Below, in pieces: positions 61,484 to 64,000 of a stretch of DNA of 64,000 nt. The notes beneath the pieces are model-generated. The model was not told the origin of the DNA and did no database searches. It was given only the letters and a program-made list of their open reading frames with translations. Within the stretch, counting starts at the first letter, position 1. The number at the start of each line of letters is the position of its first letter. The stretch comes from Kitasatospora viridis (GTDB lineage: Bacteria; Actinomycetota; Actinomycetes; Streptomycetales; Streptomycetaceae), in the NCBI RefSeq assembly GCF_007829815.1, contig NZ_VIWT01000001.1, positions 1,821,501 to 1,885,500 on the forward strand, in the 5' to 3' direction. A program made the position numbers and the translations under genes.

Positions 61484-62058
61484 TCGTCCTCCCCCGTCGC
61501 CTCGGCCGTGGCGGCCGGCGCGGCCTGCTCGACCGGCGCGGGCTCGGCCTGCGCCGGGACGTCAGCGGTGCGGGCGGCCCAGTTCTCGCCGAGCTGCTGC
61601 TCGGCCGGGCGCCGCTTGGCCGCCTTCTCGGTCGCCGCGACCAGCTGGTCGGCCGTCAGCGGGGTCCAGGCGCAGAGCAGGCCGCCCGCGATCAGGCCCG
61701 GGATCAGGCCCATCAGGAAGCCGCCCAGGTTGGAGACCGGGATCGAGATCAGGGTCAGGATGGTGACGCCGACCCCGCAGAAGATCCGGCTGCCCGGCTG
61801 GAACCAGGCCGAGACGCCCAGCACCATCAGCAGGATGCCGATCACCAGCGAGCCGGCTCCGGCGGTGGTGGACATCGCCATCGTCAGGTCGCCCAGGTGC
61901 AGGTGGGCGTAGGGGAAGTAGAGGATCGGCAGGCCCGCGACGACGGCCAGCAACCCGCCCCAGAACGGCCGGGAGCGACGCCAGTTGCGGAACCGACCGG
62001 CGAACGAGACGGACGGCGCCGCGTGCTCGGGCGGAAGGTCGGCGGTTGCGGTGGTCAC
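61480..62058 (-). CDS. DUF6114 membrane protein
   Basis: A 192-residue membrane protein. After a short N-terminal tail come four hydrophobic helices (FWGGLLAVVAGLPILYFPYAH, AGAGSLVIGILLMVLGVSAWF, IFCGVGVTILTLISIPVSNLGGFLMG, LIPGLIAGGLLCAW), then an Ala/Pro/Glu-rich cytoplasmic tail. This fits the actinobacterial DUF6114 family, which is typically encoded with DUF6230 proteins. GTG start at 62058 with GAGGAG upstream. It lies between the DUF6230 gene and the secreted-protein gene; role unknown. Confidence 0.85.
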   Translation of the reverse strand: MTTATADLPPEHAAPSVSFAGRFRNWRRSRPFWGGLLAVVAGLPILYFPYAHLHLGDLTMAMSTTAGAGSLVIGILLMVLGVSAWFQPGSRIFCGVGVTILTLISIPVSNLGGFLMGLIPGLIAGGLLCAWTPLTADQLVAATEKAAKRRPAEQQLGENWAARTADVPAQAEPAPVEQAAPAATAEATGEDE

Positions 62059-62225
62059 GATGGAACTCCTCGCGGATCTGTCCGAGGTGAAGGCTCTGGG
62101 GTGTGGGGCCAGGGGACGGCCTGCCGGCCGCCCCCTGCCCCGCCGGACCGTGCAGCACGGCCCGGCACCGCCGTCGACGGACCGTCCGGCACTGTGACCG
62201 GGCCGGACGGACCGTCAGGAACGGC

Positions 62226-62912
62226 TCAGTAGCACTCGTTGGCGCCCTGGGAGATGCTCAGGTTCAGGTTCGGCAGCTTGAAGGTGCCGGCCGAGGTCGC
62301 CCAGGCCTCCTGCTTGACGTTGTGCAGCTCCGCCTTCGGGGCGGACTGCGCGAAGCCCTGGTTGCCGGTCGGCAGGCCGCCACCGGTCGGGCCGTGGAAG
62401 CCCGACACCGCGGAGCCCGGCAGGGTGGACGCGTCCTGGCCGATGTTGATGTTGTGGAAGGTCGCGTCGGCGCCCAGCGAGTCCAGGTCGATGACCAGGT
62501 TGGTCGCCTGCACCTGACCCGGGTCGGTGGACGGGTCGTAGCTGCTCTGGTCGTCCGTCGGGTTCTGCTCGGCGGCGGTACCGGCGTGCAGCTGCAGGGT
62601 CCACTTGCCCAGGCCCAGCGGCAGGTCGGTGACCACGGACTGGCACAGGTTGTGGATGGTGGCCTTGTCGAACGCCGACACCGCGATGACGTGCGGCGAC
62701 TTGTCCGCACCGATGTCGACGCTGCCGAACTGCGCGAAGTTGGTGCCGCGCAGGTGGTCGGTGGTGACCTTGAAGCTCTGGCCGGAGACGCTGAACGAGG
62801 CGGCCAGCGCGCTCTGCGCGATGCTGACGCCGATGCCGGCGGTGGCGGCGATGCTGGGCACCATGACGAGGGCGAAGCGCTTCCAGCGGGTCTTGCCATA
62901 AGTCTTGGACAT
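62226..62912 (-). CDS. DUF6230 exported protein
   Basis: A 228-residue protein with an N-terminal basic stretch and membrane/signal segment (KRFALVMVPSIAATAGIGVSIAQSALA), then a beta-rich domain with FSVSGQSFKVTTDHLRGTNFAQFG, ATIHNLCQSVVTDLPLG, WTLQLHAG and a C-terminal LNLSISQGANECY. These are landmarks of the DUF6230 family, found across streptomycetes and of unknown function. ATG 62912 gives the proper N-terminus. The two cysteines (NLCQS and the penultimate residue) could pair outside the cell. First gene of the three-gene operon. Confidence 0.87.
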   Translation of the reverse strand: MSKTYGKTRWKRFALVMVPSIAATAGIGVSIAQSALAASFSVSGQSFKVTTDHLRGTNFAQFGSVDIGADKSPHVIAVSAFDKATIHNLCQSVVTDLPLGLGKWTLQLHAGTAAEQNPTDDQSSYDPSTDPGQVQATNLVIDLDSLGADATFHNINIGQDASTLPGSAVSGFHGPTGGGLPTGNQGFAQSAPKAELHNVKQEAWATSAGTFKLPNLNLSISQGANECY

Positions 62913-63264
62913 GCGTGTCCTCCTTCTCGGACGTACATCTCCGGCCGGCCGCATGGTCCGCCGGGGATGGGAGAAGAGCTACGTCCTCGGTGTGGCGAAG
63001 AGAGCCGGTGTCAAGCAGCGAGCCGACGACCGGCCATCACCCCCCGAGCGACAACCAGACGGCCGCGCGGGATGCGCGACCGGATGAGGACAGGAACCGC
63101 GGTGGGACGCGGACACCCCCCTGCCCTCCTAACCGACGGTGGGGGCCGACGGTTACCCGGTGGGGATCCCGCACTCCGGGTGTCCGGCAAGCTGCCGGGG
63201 GGTGAAGTGAGGGACCGGGCGTGGCCGATGCTGCTGGAATCCCGGCCGAAGCACAAGGGGTTCC

Positions 63265-63278
63265 TTACTGACGGGTAA
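63265..63278. promoter_or_regulatory. Possible operator TTAC-N6-GTAA
   Basis: TTACTGACGGGTAA, a 4-bp-arm dyad, lies in a locally AT-rich spot about 350 bases upstream of the DUF6230 start. Similar TTAC...GTAA sites are used by TetR-like regulators in actinomycetes; the assignment here is tentative. Confidence 0.3.
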
Positions 63279-63380
63279 TCCAACACCTCGCGGCGATGAT
63301 CATGATCAGCCCATGACATTGACTCAACGTCACGAAATCCAGCCGCCAACTCGGCGAAATCTGGTGGAAACACTGGCGAA

Positions 63381-63421
63381 AGGCCCGCTCATGGTCACCT
63401 CGGGTGACCATGAGCGGGCCT
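63381..63421 (-). terminator. Terminator of the YbbN/CnoX-like gene
   Basis: Perfect 19-bp stem (AGGCCCGCTCATGGTCACC and its complement) with a TCG loop, about 135 bases past the stop of the minus-strand gene that enters from the right edge. Confidence 0.75.
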
Positions 63422-63555
63422 CATCAAGATTTGATAAACCCGCGGTGGGGCTGCCCGATTGTCGCCTTGTCAATGGGGCCCGACCAGCGACACCGCAGCT
63501 CATCAGCCGTGCCACGGACGGCACTCGGGGCCACCGCCACCCGGCGGCGGCACCG

Positions 63556-64000
63556 TCAGAACAACACGCGGGCCAGCGCCGTGCGGGCCGCGACCACCCG
63601 GGGGTCCTCCGGGCCGATCACCTCGAAGAGCTCCAGCAGGCGCACCCGGGCGGTGTCCCGGTCGGCGCCGGCCGTGCGGCCCACCACGTCGACCAGCCGG
63701 CCGAACGCGTCCTCGACGTGACCGCCCACCAGGTCCAGGTCGGCGGCGTCCAGTTGGGCCTGCACGTCGGCCGGGCTCCCGGCCGCCGCGGACCGCACCG
63801 CCTGGGCGTCGAAGCCCTCGACCCGCCGCAGCAGTTCGGCCTGGGCCAGGCCCAGCTTGGCCTCGGTGTTGGCGGGGTTCTCGGCCAGCACGTTCTGGTA
63901 GGCCCGCACCGCACCGGCCAGGTCACCGCGGTCCAGCGCGTCGTGGGCCGCGTTCAGCGCCGGGTCGCCCGGGGCGACCGGGGCCGACTCCGGGGCCTCG
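63556..64000 (-). CDS. YbbN/CnoX-like thioredoxin-TPR protein, C-terminal part (5' end outside window)
   Basis: The frame runs off the right edge, leaving about 148 C-terminal residues. They are helical repeats: ALDRGDLAGAVRAYQNVLAENPANTEAKLGLAQAELL is a TPR-like pair, followed by VQAQLDAADLDLVGGHVEDAFGRLVDVVGR and RVRLLELFEVIGPEDPRVVAARTALARVLF. The final part matches the C-terminal region of YbbN/CnoX-type co-chaperones, which carry a redox-inactive thioredoxin domain at the N-terminus (not visible here). An Ala/Pro/Glu linker at the window edge fits the thioredoxin-TPR boundary. Confidence 0.75.
   Translation of the reverse strand, partial: EAPESAPVAPGDPALNAAHDALDRGDLAGAVRAYQNVLAENPANTEAKLGLAQAELLRRVEGFDAQAVRSAAAGSPADVQAQLDAADLDLVGGHVEDAFGRLVDVVGRTAGADRDTARVRLLELFEVIGPEDPRVVAARTALARVLF

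Larger units (their letters stand above)
62913..63555. other. Intergenic region upstream of the DUF6230 operon
   Basis: About 640 bases without a supported gene. It should contain the promoter of the DUF6230 operon and holds the TTAC-GTAA element and the terminator listed separately. Short open frames here lack ribosome-binding sites and recognisable sequence. Confidence 0.5.

Overview
The window is very high-GC DNA with strongly G/C-biased third codon positions, frequent GTG starts and many 4-base stop/start overlaps. The gene order (gcvT-gcvH-glyA-sdaA behind a glycine riboswitch; glgP / glgE-treS-maltokinase-glgB; pta-ackA-pyk; the DUF6230/DUF6114 pair) is that of a Streptomyces chromosome or a close relative such as Kitasatospora. 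From memory of S. coelicolor it matches the SCO5420 to SCO5490 core region. The genus cannot be settled from this window alone. No rRNA, tRNA, insertion sequence, integrase, CRISPR array or replication origin was seen.

Bases 1-12,000: the 3' end of a TPR-type regulator, a Nudix hydrolase, a stand-alone MetE-like methionine synthase and a cluster of LppX/LprG-like lipoproteins whose middle copy is a remnant. A minus-strand tRNA-thiolation operon follows (cysteine desulfurase, mnmA, a LOG-family hydrolase, an SDR oxidoreductase), then a divergent IclR regulator, a TRIC-type channel and a pair of paralogous membrane proteins. Bases 11,500-17,570 hold a complete oligopeptide ABC importer operon on the minus strand.

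Bases 17,900-24,650: two SseB-like proteins (minus) diverge from a glycine-riboswitch-controlled gcvT-gcvH-glyA-sdaA run (plus) that channels glycine and serine into one-carbon units and pyruvate. Bases 24,600-29,120: an anti-sigma-like ATPase and three consecutive L,D-transpeptidase lipoproteins that form or remodel 3-3 peptidoglycan crosslinks. Bases 29,300-35,500: glgX, then two half ABC exporters that pair as an asymmetric heterodimer, and a small coupled membrane protein.

Bases 35,560-42,160 are the accessory part, lying between two long perfect hairpins. They hold a secreted two-cysteine protein with a small membrane protein, a CpnT-N/WXG100-like secretion-targeting protein, a 1,253-residue Rhs/YD-repeat protein with an unassigned 111-residue C-terminal domain, and a likely immunity protein. 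I read this as a type VII-dependent polymorphic toxin cassette. It is the best candidate in the window for undescribed biology.

Bases 42,200-53,660 are the GlgE alpha-glucan pathway: trehalose to maltose (TreS), maltose to maltose-1-phosphate (maltokinase), chain extension (GlgE), branching (GlgB) and phosphorolysis (GlgP). A membrane-anchored esterase, pta-ackA (acetyl-CoA to acetate), pyk, a three-gene exported/membrane operon of unknown role (DUF6230, DUF6114, secreted protein) and the 3' end of a YbbN/CnoX-like TPR protein close the window.
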